From the NCBI GenBank assembly GCA_031286695.1, contig JAITTY010000006.1, positions 992,001-1,056,000 on the forward strand: a DNA stretch of 64,000 bases, written 5' to 3'. The notes under the pieces were generated by a model, which saw only the letters and a list, made by a program, of their open reading frames with translations, searched no databases and was not told the DNA's origin. The DNA comes from Sphingobacterium sp. GTDB lineage: Bacteria; Bacteroidota; Bacteroidia; Sphingobacteriales; Sphingobacteriaceae. The translations under genes and the position numbers were made by a program. Shown here piece after piece: positions 8,864-16,937 of the stretch; position 1 is the first letter of the stretch, and each line of letters opens with the position of its first letter.

Positions 8864-10545
8864 ATCTCATCAGTGGAATTTAACCTTTCTTCTAATTTTT
8901 CCATCAGGATCTGATTGAATAGGGCTTCATTATAAAGGTCACTTGTTTCTAATTCTTTTAAATTGTTTTCAACGGGGATGATATCTTGGAACCCGAATAT
9001 AGGAGAAGTAAGGATGGTATTGGGAAGAAGGTTCTTTACATCAATATCCAGTATTTCCGCTTTAATATTATTATGATCATCTCTATCCATTTTGATAAAA
9101 AGAGAATCCTCAGGAGCGCCTAGCAGCGGTACAGGGCTATGGGTTGTTACAATAAACTGGATATTCGGAAAAGTCTGACTAAGCTGGATAACGATATCTC
9201 TTTGCATCTTGGGATGGAGGTGTAAATCAATCTCATCAATGATAACAATGCCGGTATAATTAGCAATATCTGTTACATCTGGTTGTTGGCTTTGCAGCCT
9301 TAATAGTAAATCCAGGATAAATCCAACAAAGTTTTTAGTGCCGGAAGGTAGCTCCTTGAACGTTACTGTTTTAAAGGTTTTATCTGCGTTTTGTGGAGCG
9401 TTGGTCTGTACGTATAATAATTGAGTATTGTTTTCATCATCAGTTACGGCTTGTACTTCAGCTATATTGGAGACAATCAACGGAATATTTAAGGAAACAT
9501 TTTCCAGAAAATCCTGAAAAGCCAACTCATAGTATTTTGGTCGGACACTAAATAAGTATTCCCCACTAAGATCGCCTAAAAGCGTTATGGAATGAAACAA
9601 ACCAAATGTTCGCTTGCGGGCAATTTTTCTGTCAAATGAAACGCCTTTAATTTGGGTACTTTCCGAAAACAGTCGTATAGGTCCATAAGCAGCAAAACCT
9701 TTCGTGAGCAATTCAGAGGTGGATATATCTTTATCAAATTGCGTGGAAGAGGGATACTTTACTCCATTATGTAACAGGACTTCAATTTTTGTCTGCTTAT
9801 TTTCATATATCACTTCATCTTTGTCTTGGTTTCTACATATTCCTATGGCAATGGATTGTAGTAGCGAGGTTTTACCACTGCCATTTTCCCCGGTTATAAA
9901 AATCCATTTACATTTTACAGGAATATTTCTAATATCCAGGTTTTTAATATTATGATAATCCTTTATCCTGATACTTTTAAGGTAACTTTTAGCCACCTTA
10001 TCTGACTTTATCCCTTCCCTGTAATTTTCGATGTTGTCAATATTTTTTTTGAATTCCTTATCATTAATAAAACTGATTCTGATATTTGTCAATTGTGGAT
10101 AATTGTCCTCGTAATGCTTAAGTACCCGATCAATTTTTAGTTTTTCATCATTTATAAACAACTTCAATGACTTGTTATAATCAGTGCCAAATTCAGTTCT
10201 GTCCACTTTTAAATATCCATTACTATAATAGGGGAGATGTAAATCATTGAGCAGATTACTTAACAATCCCATTTCTTCTAAAACGTAATCCTTATCATTA
10301 ATTTCAAAGCACGACGATCCGTCTGGATATATTATCAGGGAGAGGATCGGTGCTTTTGATTTCCAGTCCATACCATTCCAGAATGAAACAGCTAAATACT
10401 TTTCGTTTCCAGGAAACCAGTAACCTTTTTCTAACTTAGCATCACGGTTGATCTTACGAACCCCAAACTTAAAGTCATTATTCTTTTTATGAATTGATAA
10501 GAGATAAGCGTATACCTCTTCATGAATATTTTCTATGGCCATCAA
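8860..10545 (-). CDS. PtuA-like AAA/ABC-type ATPase with N-terminal extension (Septu-type defence)
   Basis: A 561-residue ATPase. Walker A is GENGSGKT (219-226), a signature-like ELPSGTKN lies at 399-406, Walker B is IVIIDEID (433-440) and the H-loop is TTHS (467-470). This matches the RecF/OLD-like ATPases of PtuA type. Residues 1-185 form an extra domain before the ATPase, with aromatic-rich segments such as GYWFPGNEKYLAVSFWNG; I do not recognise it. The gene is co-transcribed with the HNH gene through a 4-bp overlap. PtuA is thought to restrain PtuB until phage infection. The reverse-strand region upstream of 10545 is AT-rich and likely holds the promoter. Two ATG codons in a row open the gene. 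Confidence 0.85.
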   Translation of the reverse strand: MMAIENIHEEVYAYLLSIHKKNNDFKFGVRKINRDAKLEKGYWFPGNEKYLAVSFWNGMDWKSKAPILSLIIYPDGSSCFEINDKDYVLEEMGLLSNLLNDLHLPYYSNGYLKVDRTEFGTDYNKSLKLFINDEKLKIDRVLKHYEDNYPQLTNIRISFINDKEFKKNIDNIENYREGIKSDKVAKSYLKSIRIKDYHNIKNLDIRNIPVKCKWIFITGENGSGKTSLLQSIAIGICRNQDKDEVIYENKQTKIEVLLHNGVKYPSSTQFDKDISTSELLTKGFAAYGPIRLFSESTQIKGVSFDRKIARKRTFGLFHSITLLGDLSGEYLFSVRPKYYELAFQDFLENVSLNIPLIVSNIAEVQAVTDDENNTQLLYVQTNAPQNADKTFKTVTFKELPSGTKNFVGFILDLLLRLQSQQPDVTDIANYTGIVIIDEIDLHLHPKMQRDIVIQLSQTFPNIQFIVTTHSPVPLLGAPEDSLFIKMDRDDHNNIKAEILDIDVKNLLPNTILTSPIFGFQDIIPVENNLKELETSDLYNEALFNQILMEKLEERLNSTDEI

Positions 10546-10675
10546 AATAGATTTTTGTTGAAATTATAAATATTAATCAACATTCCATAAACCTGTGAAT
10601 TATTTCCGAGTGTTTAATCATTGAATTTTGAATGATTATATTTGAGATATGTATATTCCTTTTTCGTCTTATACT

Positions 10676-11119
10676 ATGAATTCCCTAATTGAGACTTTGA
10701 AAACAAAGGTTCCATATTTAGTAATTCAAAGATTTAACTGGCCTGGAATAGAAGCCGGTAAGGGTTTTATGGTAAGCATGTACGATGATCACGAAGAAGC
10801 ATTTTTTCATGGTAGCCAGCTTGGAGCAAAAGAAGGTAAGTTGTTGATATTGCCGGATGACTTTGAAAAGATTGAGAGCTTGCTACAGCCCGGATCTGGA
10901 TATAGATTGTTTGTAAATAAACTTAAGGAAGACAACTGGAATAAAAGAATGCTTAAAATATACGAGAAGAACATCATTAATTATTTGCGCGCTAAGACCC
11001 CATTCACCAGACATGATAAGATAGATATAAATTTCGGTATTGAATTTGGCAGGGTTATAGCAACAATAAGCAATGGTGAAAAAGAGATAATTACTGAGGC
11101 GATAAAATTAATTGGATAA
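10676..11119 (+). CDS. hypothetical protein, 147 aa, upstream of yedK-like gene
   Basis: A soluble protein with no family that I recognise. Features are a tryptophan-containing segment (RFNWPGIEAGKGFMVSMYDD) and a mixed alpha/beta pattern. ATG 10676 (MNSLIETLKTK) was chosen. An in-frame ATG at 10649 adds nine residues but lies only 5 bp after a TATATTTG -7 box (10637-10644), so the shorter form is more likely. Its stop is 3 bp before the YedK/HMCES gene, so the two are one operon. That linkage suggests a role with DNA-damage handling on the island, but this is inference. Confidence 0.65.
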   Translation: MNSLIETLKTKVPYLVIQRFNWPGIEAGKGFMVSMYDDHEEAFFHGSQLGAKEGKLLILPDDFEKIESLLQPGSGYRLFVNKLKEDNWNKRMLKIYEKNIINYLRAKTPFTRHDKIDINFGIEFGRVIATISNGEKEIITEAIKLIG

Positions 11120-11122
11120 ATT

Positions 11123-11938
11123 ATGTGTTGGGATATTAGTTTACATAGTGATATAGAAATAGTAAAAAAAGCATTTCCTGCCCTTAAAGATCAAAGGCGT
11201 AATCTAAACTATGATCTTTCGCATATGGAAGATGTGTGGGCCTGGAGCTTCCCGGATTATCCGATCATTTACCGGGAAAAGGCAACGGGGGAATTGGCAT
11301 TGACGGAAATGGAATGGGGAGTGTATCCACTTTATTTAGAGGGGAAAGGAAAAACCCAGCAGGAAATTGATACCCAAAGGAGAAATCAGGTTAACGCCCG
11401 CTCAGAGCGAATCGTTGATGATCCAAAATCATTGTGGTATCGAATGAAAAATCAACGGTGTCTGATACCGGTATCGGGGATATATGAACACCGTAAAATA
11501 AAAACCTGGAAAAAGAAAGTGCCCTATTATATTGCTGAAAAAGGTAGAGATCTGTTTTATATTCCTGGATTGTACCAGTTTATGGAAGTAGTAGATGAAG
11601 ATGGTGTAGTGGAGCGTAAGGGAAACTTTGCCATGATCACCAGATCGGCAAATGAAGTAATGGCAGGAATCCATAATGATGGAAATAATAAACACCGTAT
11701 GCCACTGTTCTTGCCGGAGGATATGGAAAAAGAATGGCTGGCAGATATTACACCGCTGGATATGGCAGAAATTTTCTCCTATCAACTGCCGGCTGATCAG
11801 TTGACCTATACACCTGTTTTTAGCCTTCGTAATGCCGTTCGCATGGACGGGAAGCATTTATATGAACCATTTGAGTGGCAAGGATTACCGCCATTGGGAA
11901 ATGATGATCCCGGTTCTGTACAAACATCTCTATTTTAA
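11123..11938 (+). CDS. SOS response-associated peptidase, YedK/HMCES family
   Basis: A 271-residue protein with the family hallmarks. Cys2 is exposed after removal of Met1 (MCWDISL). Other conserved pieces are NQRCLIPVSGIYEH and the ITRSANEVMAGIHN...HRMPLFL block. HMCES/YedK proteins crosslink through Cys2 to abasic sites in single-stranded DNA and shield them. Here the gene sits in a likely two-gene operon with a small unknown protein and close to the repressor-polymerase cassette. This fits an island-encoded DNA-damage or ssDNA-entry module. It is slightly longer than the E. coli YedK (about 220 residues), with a C-terminal tail. Assignment is firm. Confidence 0.92.
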   Translation: MCWDISLHSDIEIVKKAFPALKDQRRNLNYDLSHMEDVWAWSFPDYPIIYREKATGELALTEMEWGVYPLYLEGKGKTQQEIDTQRRNQVNARSERIVDDPKSLWYRMKNQRCLIPVSGIYEHRKIKTWKKKVPYYIAEKGRDLFYIPGLYQFMEVVDEDGVVERKGNFAMITRSANEVMAGIHNDGNNKHRMPLFLPEDMEKEWLADITPLDMAEIFSYQLPADQLTYTPVFSLRNAVRMDGKHLYEPFEWQGLPPLGNDDPGSVQTSLF

Positions 11939-11940
11939 TT

Positions 11941-12323
11941 TTATTGTTCTGAAAAATAGATGACTTTTATCGTCGTTAGGTATTCTTCATAGTTAAGGTA
12001 GTTTTCAATTGCCGAAGAGATATCTAATAAATCATCCTCATTTAAAGGAGTTTGATTTAATGTTGATAGAACATTTTCATAAGTTACTTTCAAGGGTATG
12101 AAATACTGCTTGTCGTTTTTTCGATACAGTATTTCATACCCTTCTTTTTTTAATTACTGCAATTGGCTGAGCTTCATATTGCCTGAAATTTATATCCTTA
12201 ACAATCATTTCAGGTATTCGTTTTTTTGATTCTCCTTTTTGCCACCCCTTTTATAAAGGCCGGGCTATTCGTTTTATCTTTTTCAAAGGATGCCACTACT
12301 ATCCCTGGTGGAATTTTAGATAG
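11941..12323 (-). pseudogene. broken gene: coherent ~126-aa reading split by two A7 frameshifts
   Basis: The reverse strand reads as one protein only if one A is skipped in each of two A7 tracts (12221-12227 and 12145-12151). Part 1 (12323-12228) reads SKIPPGIVVASFEKDK...GVAKRRI, part 2 (12220-12152) reads RIPEMIVKDINFRQYEAQP, and part 3 (12144-11941) reads EGYEILYRKNDKQYF...EEYLTTIKVIYFSEQ. Each part ends out of frame within a few codons when read straight through. A TAG (12324-12326) precedes part 1, and no good ATG opens the reading. Another reading starts at ATG 12177 and meets a TAA after seven codons. The protein family is unknown. The causes could be decay, homopolymer sequencing errors or slippage. 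Confidence 0.6.
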
Positions 12324-12326
12324 CTA

Positions 12327-12635
12327 CGTGTAGGTAGCCCTTGTTCCTTTTGTATCCTTAATGCCCTGTGATAAGGGAAGAATGTTCCTTACTGTTTTTT
12401 CAAAATAACCGACCAAAAGGGCAGCTAAGCTAATGCTGTCCGGTGTCGCTTCGTGCGCATAATGGCCTGCCGGGCAGACCACCCTTCGGGACTTATAGCA
12501 CTTCGCTAACCGTCCATCATTCTATGCTTGCTTTCTTTTTTTCGGTTTTTCTTTTGAAAAAAACAGCTGCGAGGCAGGTTGCGAAAAAAGGGAGAGCAAC
12601 TCAAAATCAATTTGTAACAATTAAAACATTAAGCA
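12327..12635. other. unannotated leader region upstream of ssb, possibly conserved noncoding
   Basis: About 310 bp without a convincing gene. It contains GGCAGAC/CCTGCCGGG-rich sequence and a short GCTAC/GTAGC hairpin (12322-12337), followed by a purine-rich leader before ssb. Both strands carry fairly long open frames (for example 12443-12727 on +), but none has a credible start or composition. I have an unverified recollection of similar stretches next to ssb in other Bacteroidota elements. It may hold the ssb promoter and a structured RNA or replication signal. Confidence 0.35.
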
Positions 12636-13016
12636 ATGAACATCACAGGAACCATCACAAAAGACGCGGAAATCCGTACAACAACGAGAGGGAAAAAGTA
12701 TGTCAATTTCAATGTGGCTGTAAATGATAGCTACCGGAACAGGGAGGGACAGCGCGTGAAGCATACCGCATTTTTTAACTGTACCTACTGGATTTCGACA
12801 GGTATCGCATCGCTCTTGACAAAAGGAAGAGCAGTGGAACTTATTGGACTATTAAATGCAAGCGCATGGAAAGACAAACAAGGAGAACTAAAAGCATCCA
12901 TGAATTTAAACACCTCAGAAATTAAGCTGGTCGGCTCAGGTAAACAGGCCGATAACCAAACGCAATTGCCAGTAGTAGCTACTACAGATTTGGACGCTGA
13001 ACATCTTCCATTTTAA
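12636..13016 (+). CDS. ssb: single-stranded DNA-binding protein (element-encoded SSB)
   Basis: A 126-residue SSB. It starts MNITGTITKDAEIRTT and has one OB fold (about 1-105) with the segment NFNVAVNDSY. The C-terminal tip is acidic and ends DLDAEHLPF, the partner-binding tail of SSB proteins. At 126 residues it is shorter than chromosomal SSB, as is typical for plasmids and conjugative elements. It probably protects the transferred single strand. It leads a long co-directional block (12636-19606) that ends at a terminator, so it is likely the first gene of the maintenance operon. The start is supported by family length. Confidence 0.92.
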   Translation: MNITGTITKDAEIRTTTRGKKYVNFNVAVNDSYRNREGQRVKHTAFFNCTYWISTGIASLLTKGRAVELIGLLNASAWKDKQGELKASMNLNTSEIKLVGSGKQADNQTQLPVVATTDLDAEHLPF

Positions 13017-13054
13017 TATCAAATCTTTTTATAAACATTTTAAATCAACTTATC

Positions 13055-14128
13055 ATGGCACACAACATCAATTTCAATAACGAAACAGGTACACACTCAT
13101 TTTTCTCCGTAAAAGAAAAGGCATGGCATGGGTTAGGGCAGATAGTGGAAAACTATCCCACAAGTAAGGAAGCAATTATCTATGCCAATTTAGATTACGA
13201 AGTGGAAAAAATGCCCCTGCAAACCGTCAGTAATCAATTATCAATAGGAGATGACGGAAGTGTTGTCGATTTTAACGGTATTGCCGTACCGCAAGCATTT
13301 GCAACAATTAGAACCGATAACAAAACCCCTTTGGGTGTGGTAGGCAAAGACTATCATGTTGTCCAAAATACCGATGCTTTTGCATTCTTTGACGCTATAG
13401 TATCCGAAGAAAAAGGAGTGTTGTACGAAACCGCAGGGGCTTTGGGTAACGGGGAACGAATATTTATCACTGCCAAGCTTCCCGATACCATTCGGGTAGG
13501 TAATAACGATGACATTACAGAACAATATATTTTCCTGACCACTTCCCACGATGGCAGCGGCAGTATTACAGCAGCATTTACCCCAGTGCGGATCGTTTGC
13601 CAAAATACCCTCAATGCAGCTATGACCAATATGTCCAACGTTGTCCGAATCAAGCATACAGCAAATGCCCAATCAAGACTTAAAGATGCTCATAAAATAA
13701 TGGGTATTGCGGCCAAGAATGGTAAAGAAATGGAGGCCCTTTTTAATCACTGGTCAACAGTTCAGATAAAAGATAGTGCCATCCGAAAACTGATAAAGAT
13801 TGCCCTCTGTCCCAATAAAGAAACACTGGATCATATCGCTAAAGGAACAGATCACGAACTGTCCACACGCTTTAAAAATATGGTTGATAGTGCATTCAAT
13901 TATGCAATGACTGCCGATAGTCAGTTGATGGATACGACAAAAGGTACTTTGTTTGGTGCTTATAACGCAGTTACGGGCTACTATCAGAATGTACACAATT
14001 TCAACAGTATGGAAGCCAAGCTGGACAATATTGTTTTAGGCGGTACAGTTAAGGACAGGGTTCAAAAAGCCTTTGATCTCTGCCTAGGCTATGACCGATA
14101 CGGTATTGATATGCTTGAATTTAATTAA
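13055..14128 (+). CDS. DUF932 (phage/plasmid-like, TIGR03299) protein
   Basis: A 357-residue protein that matches the DUF932 family by its opening (FSVKEKAWHGLGQIVENYPTS), its internal VVGKDYHVVQN and the segment FTPVRIVCQNTLNAA. These proteins are common on phages, plasmids and conjugative islands; their biochemical function is not established. It lies 38 bp after ssb in the same direction, and a hairpin follows its stop. It has no signal peptide and no membrane segment. Assignment to the family is firm; the role is unknown. Confidence 0.88.
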   Translation: MAHNINFNNETGTHSFFSVKEKAWHGLGQIVENYPTSKEAIIYANLDYEVEKMPLQTVSNQLSIGDDGSVVDFNGIAVPQAFATIRTDNKTPLGVVGKDYHVVQNTDAFAFFDAIVSEEKGVLYETAGALGNGERIFITAKLPDTIRVGNNDDITEQYIFLTTSHDGSGSITAAFTPVRIVCQNTLNAAMTNMSNVVRIKHTANAQSRLKDAHKIMGIAAKNGKEMEALFNHWSTVQIKDSAIRKLIKIALCPNKETLDHIAKGTDHELSTRFKNMVDSAFNYAMTADSQLMDTTKGTLFGAYNAVTGYYQNVHNFNSMEAKLDNIVLGGTVKDRVQKAFDLCLGYDRYGIDMLEFN

Positions 14129-14136
14129 CCTATCAG

Positions 14137-14162
14137 CCTGCCAACCTGTTTAGGTTGGCAGG
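14137..14162 (+). terminator. 11-bp hairpin in the gap after the DUF932 gene
   Basis: CCTGCCAACCT (14137-14147) and AGGTTGGCAGG (14152-14162) form a perfect stem with a 4-nt loop, 9 bp after the stop. No T run follows, so it may stabilise or process the mRNA rather than end it. Confidence 0.5.
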
Positions 14163-14179
14163 TCATAAAATCCAGTGTT

Positions 14180-14656
14180 ATGGGCAACCCGTTTTCAACC
14201 GTACGACTATATAACATACGCAGGCTCAGAAAGGCAAGACGATTGTTCAAGCAGCAGCCCCTGTTTGCCTATTACCTGATGTGCGAGACCTATACAGACT
14301 ACTGTTATACTGATTTTCTTGCCGATCTAAGATACAGGAAACCACCTAAAAAACGGAAAGGCAAAAGCGTATTGTATCGATACGGCAGATATAGCCGCAT
14401 TGTTAAACTAATGGAACATTATAACCAAACTAAAGATCTTGATTTTGCGATTGCTGCTAAGAGATTGAGGGACATGCTGACAAAGCCTTATCGTGTATGG
14501 TATAAATGTGAAGAAGTATCAGTAGAAGTGTGTTTTTCGCCGCTCATTCCCTTAGTCCAAATTGAAAATCTAGTCCTTAGACTAAAAACAGTACATACCG
14601 AACAGGAAGCACAGGAGCTAGTATCGGAGTTCAGTAGTACTGTATACATTCCTTAA
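14180..14656 (+). CDS. basic hypothetical protein, 158 aa
   Basis: A strongly basic N-terminal half (NIRRLRKARRLFKQQP, then RKPPKKRKGKS) and a more neutral C-terminal half. No motif that I recognise. The charge suggests nucleic-acid binding. It lies between the DUF932 gene and further small unknown genes in a co-directional series, a position usual for accessory genes of Bacteroidota conjugative elements. The ATG at 14180 is the only good start, and codon use matches its neighbours. Function unknown. Confidence 0.65.
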   Translation: MGNPFSTVRLYNIRRLRKARRLFKQQPLFAYYLMCETYTDYCYTDFLADLRYRKPPKKRKGKSVLYRYGRYSRIVKLMEHYNQTKDLDFAIAAKRLRDMLTKPYRVWYKCEEVSVEVCFSPLIPLVQIENLVLRLKTVHTEQEAQELVSEFSSTVYIP

Positions 14657-14677
14657 TCAACTTTTAATTTTTTTGAC

Positions 14678-15148
14678 ATGACTGTTTATATGAAAATTGA
14701 ACTAAAAGATCAATATAAAAATGAATCTTTTATCAAAGACTTAAATCACACACTGACCAAAGAATATAATGGCGGTGAAGTGCCCAAATTTAATCCTATG
14801 TATTACCTACAGAAAATAGTAAAAGAAGCAAATTCGGGAACCTACGGGCTGGATTTTATTGCCCACTTGCCAAGACCATTTACTATTGAAATGATTACCG
14901 AGCGGGTACACTGGTTGCGTTATGGAACCTATCATGCCAGTATTGGGTATAATGCAGATGTACAGGAAGCACTGGGCGCGATTGCGGTATGTAGATGGAT
15001 AGAAGATACCGCCGCCGTATATATTGATATAGAGATGTCCACAGACTATGACAGGGAAACGCTGAGAAAGAATCTGGACAGGGTGCTGTCCGAATCGGGG
15101 ATTGATCCCGTATTGGTTTGGACAGGTCATTATAAGCATTGGTATTAG
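14678..15148 (+). CDS. hypothetical protein, 156 aa
   Basis: A soluble alpha/beta-looking protein starting MTVYMKIELKDQYK, with a second in-frame ATG four codons in. It contains AHLPRPFTIEMITERVHWLRYGTY and ends VLVWTGHYKHWY. There is no signal peptide, membrane segment or known motif. It lies 21 bp after the basic protein gene and 38 bp before the next gene, so it is part of the same operon. Function unknown; presumably element-specific. Confidence 0.65.
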   Translation: MTVYMKIELKDQYKNESFIKDLNHTLTKEYNGGEVPKFNPMYYLQKIVKEANSGTYGLDFIAHLPRPFTIEMITERVHWLRYGTYHASIGYNADVQEALGAIAVCRWIEDTAAVYIDIEMSTDYDRETLRKNLDRVLSESGIDPVLVWTGHYKHWY

Positions 15149-15186
15149 TATCCAAATCTCATTTATAAACTATTAAAAATATAACT

Positions 15187-15639
15187 ATGAATTTATCACA
15201 CATGCCAACTGATTATATATTCGTCCGCGCCCAAACAAACAGTGATTGGGATAGTTGCACCTTTGCTATAATTACTATTTCCCCTGAGTGGAGAAAAGAA
15301 CAGGCAGACCGAATACATTTTTTTAAGGCTCTTGAAGGTTGTGACAGCTTTCATGAAGCTCAGTTCTTTAATGTCGAAATTCAATTCTTTGATGCTGACT
15401 ACGAGCTATCAGAAATCGTAAAAGGCTTTGACAGGAAATTGGATTGGTGTTTCCTGCAAGTCACCCAAGAAGAAATTGATCATTTGCATACGCCACAGTC
15501 AACGCTTGGCACCTGCTGTATTTGTATTGATGCTTTCGGCAATGGACAATATAAAGCATGGGCAAAACATTCAGGCGAAGAATTTTTTACAGATCAATTC
15601 TCAATCACAGAAATTCTGAAAGGGTATGAAAATAATTGA
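15187..15639 (+). CDS. hypothetical protein, 150 aa
   Basis: An acidic soluble protein with five cysteines, three of them close together in GTCCICIDAFGNG near residue 115. No CxxC pair arranged as a zinc ribbon is seen. Its 3' end overlaps the next gene by 14 bp, so the two are probably coupled. It belongs to the ssb-PRTRC operon. I do not recognise a family. Confidence 0.6.
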   Translation: MNLSHMPTDYIFVRAQTNSDWDSCTFAIITISPEWRKEQADRIHFFKALEGCDSFHEAQFFNVEIQFFDADYELSEIVKGFDRKLDWCFLQVTQEEIDHLHTPQSTLGTCCICIDAFGNGQYKAWAKHSGEEFFTDQFSITEILKGYENN

Positions 15640-15820
15640 TCTCAATGGGTTTGCCATAGTCGTGGACGATCTTGAAAAAGCTATTGACTTTGCAGACTAT
15701 TTTAAGGATGCACATCATATTCCAATGGTGGAAACGGACAAGATACGGCAGGCATACTGGAAGGATATTTTTGAAAAACTGATGGAATTAAAGCGGGCAT
15801 CAGAATCGGATTTAAAATAA
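15626..15820 (+). CDS. small hypothetical protein, 64 aa
   Basis: A short acidic protein (MKIIDLNGFAIVVDDLEKAI...) with a beta-then-helix pattern. It overlaps the upstream gene by 14 bp, so translation is likely coupled, and sits 12 bp before the small membrane protein gene. Function unknown. The coherent composition and overlap argue that it is a real gene. Confidence 0.6.
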   Translation: MKIIDLNGFAIVVDDLEKAIDFADYFKDAHHIPMVETDKIRQAYWKDIFEKLMELKRASESDLK

Positions 15821-15831
15821 AGATTTAAGCT

Positions 15832-16053
15832 ATGAAAACAATTATAAATAATGAAGCAGCATGGATTATGGCGGGCGCAATTTTGGTTAAAATAATCATT
15901 GCCGCAAGACGATTCAACAGAAGAGGAATCGGAGGTTTACAGCACTTTACCAGTTTTTATGCTGGCCTGTTTACCGTGATTATAGAATGGTTTCTTTCTA
16001 TAGCAGCAGTAGTTGCAATTATATGGGCGACCCTTCAATTATTATTTACCTAA
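15832..16053 (+). CDS. small membrane protein, 73 aa
   Basis: Two hydrophobic segments (AAWIMAGAILVKIIIA and LFTVIIEWFLSIAAVVAIIWATLQLLF) are separated by a basic loop (RRFNRRGIGG). This predicts a two-pass inner-membrane protein. It lies 12 bp after its neighbour and just before the PRTRC genes. Function unknown. Confidence 0.65.
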   Translation: MKTIINNEAAWIMAGAILVKIIIAARRFNRRGIGGLQHFTSFYAGLFTVIIEWFLSIAAVVAIIWATLQLLFT

Positions 16054-16064
16054 AGTCAGTTATT

Positions 16065-16691
16065 ATGAATACAAATTTTTTTTCTCAGGTTGCTGCAATG
16101 GAATTGCATGGAAACCTGCAAATTAATATTACGAAAGGAAGCAACGGTCGCATGGTAGTTTCTATGATATTAGATAATCAGCATTGTAATGATAGTGCCA
16201 AGAAATTGATTCCTCCCTTAGTCCTCAACGCTACATGTGAGGAATTGGATAATCAATTTTTTGAAACAATATCAAAACCAATGCAACAGGTTTCTGCAGT
16301 CATGGTAGATATGGAATCATTTGTTAAACAGATTGAGCAGGCTAAATCGCAGTCTACGATGTCTAAACAGCAGGCGCAACAAAAAGATAAGGAGCAAGAA
16401 TCGGAAGATAAAAAATTGCAGTCCATGTGGACTAAAGTGGATCAGTTAGAAGCGGAAGGTAAATACCGAGACGCATGGACAAAAATCCCTGATCCATCAA
16501 AATACCCTGAGCAAGGAGAAAAAATAAGAAACAGAAGACTGGAATTATCGGCAAAGTTTGAGCCTGATTTATTTGCAGCTCTTCCAGCATCTGAAAGCTC
16601 TGTGTTGGATAGTGGTTTGGGAATCGAGCCACAAGAATCAACGGACAGTGCCGACAACAAAAACCTACAAACAGATTATGTTAACGAATAA
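16065..16691 (+). CDS. PRTRC system protein E
   Basis: A 208-residue protein matching PRTRC protein E. It opens MNTNFFSQVAAMELHG, with a beta-rich first half (LQINITKGSNGRMVVSMI), followed by a charged coiled-coil-like stretch (about 95-130, rich in K, Q and E) and a low-complexity tail. I chose ATG 16065 over the ORF limit at 15987, because the family starts there and the upstream part overlaps the membrane protein gene. It is the first of five PRTRC-type genes in tight order. Its role within the cassette is not known. Confidence 0.8.
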   Translation: MNTNFFSQVAAMELHGNLQINITKGSNGRMVVSMILDNQHCNDSAKKLIPPLVLNATCEELDNQFFETISKPMQQVSAVMVDMESFVKQIEQAKSQSTMSKQQAQQKDKEQESEDKKLQSMWTKVDQLEAEGKYRDAWTKIPDPSKYPEQGEKIRNRRLELSAKFEPDLFAALPASESSVLDSGLGIEPQESTDSADNKNLQTDYVNE

Positions 16692-16701
16692 ATAATGGAT
16701 T

Positions 16702-16920
16702 ATGATACTGGTAACAGAATTAAAAAGAAAGTTTGTTTTTCGGGAGAAACAGCAAACAATAGATTTGAGTGACCCTGATGCACAATGGAGTCCTGCTGAG
16801 GTACTTAATTTTTATGCAACGCAATATCCAATCCTGACCACTGCCAAAGTTGGTGCGTATACCATCAAAGATGACGCGATCATCTATCCGTTTGAGTGTC
16901 TTTTGGGAACAAAAGGATAA
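16702..16920 (+). CDS. PRTRC system protein C, prokaryotic ubiquitin-like (Prok_Ub) protein
   Basis: A 72-residue protein of PRTRC-C type, a family described as ubiquitin-like (beta-grasp). The pattern fits: beta strands around MILVTELKRKFVF and QTIDLSD, a helix at SPAEVLNFYATQYP, then further strands. The C-terminus is LLGTKG, ending in a single glycine that could be activated by the E1-like protein encoded downstream. It lies 10 bp after PRTRC-E. Conjugation to a target is not shown by the sequence; the assignment rests on length, position and the family pattern. Confidence 0.8.
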   Translation: MILVTELKRKFVFREKQQTIDLSDPDAQWSPAEVLNFYATQYPILTTAKVGAYTIKDDAIIYPFECLLGTKG

Positions 16921-16937
16921 TGTTAAAATCTTAAATT

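Noticed and set aside
12151..12177. Reading the broken gene as one with a single TAA at codon 8 (MKLSQLQ, stop)
   Set aside because: The two-A7 frameshift reading extends much further upstream and gives a more natural protein; the single-stop reading remains a weaker alternative.
12443..12727. 94-codon open frame overlapping the ssb start
   Set aside because: It overlaps ssb in another frame, and its sequence (runs of His, Arg and Lys near the end) is a shadow of ssb. The upstream part may be conserved noncoding DNA instead.
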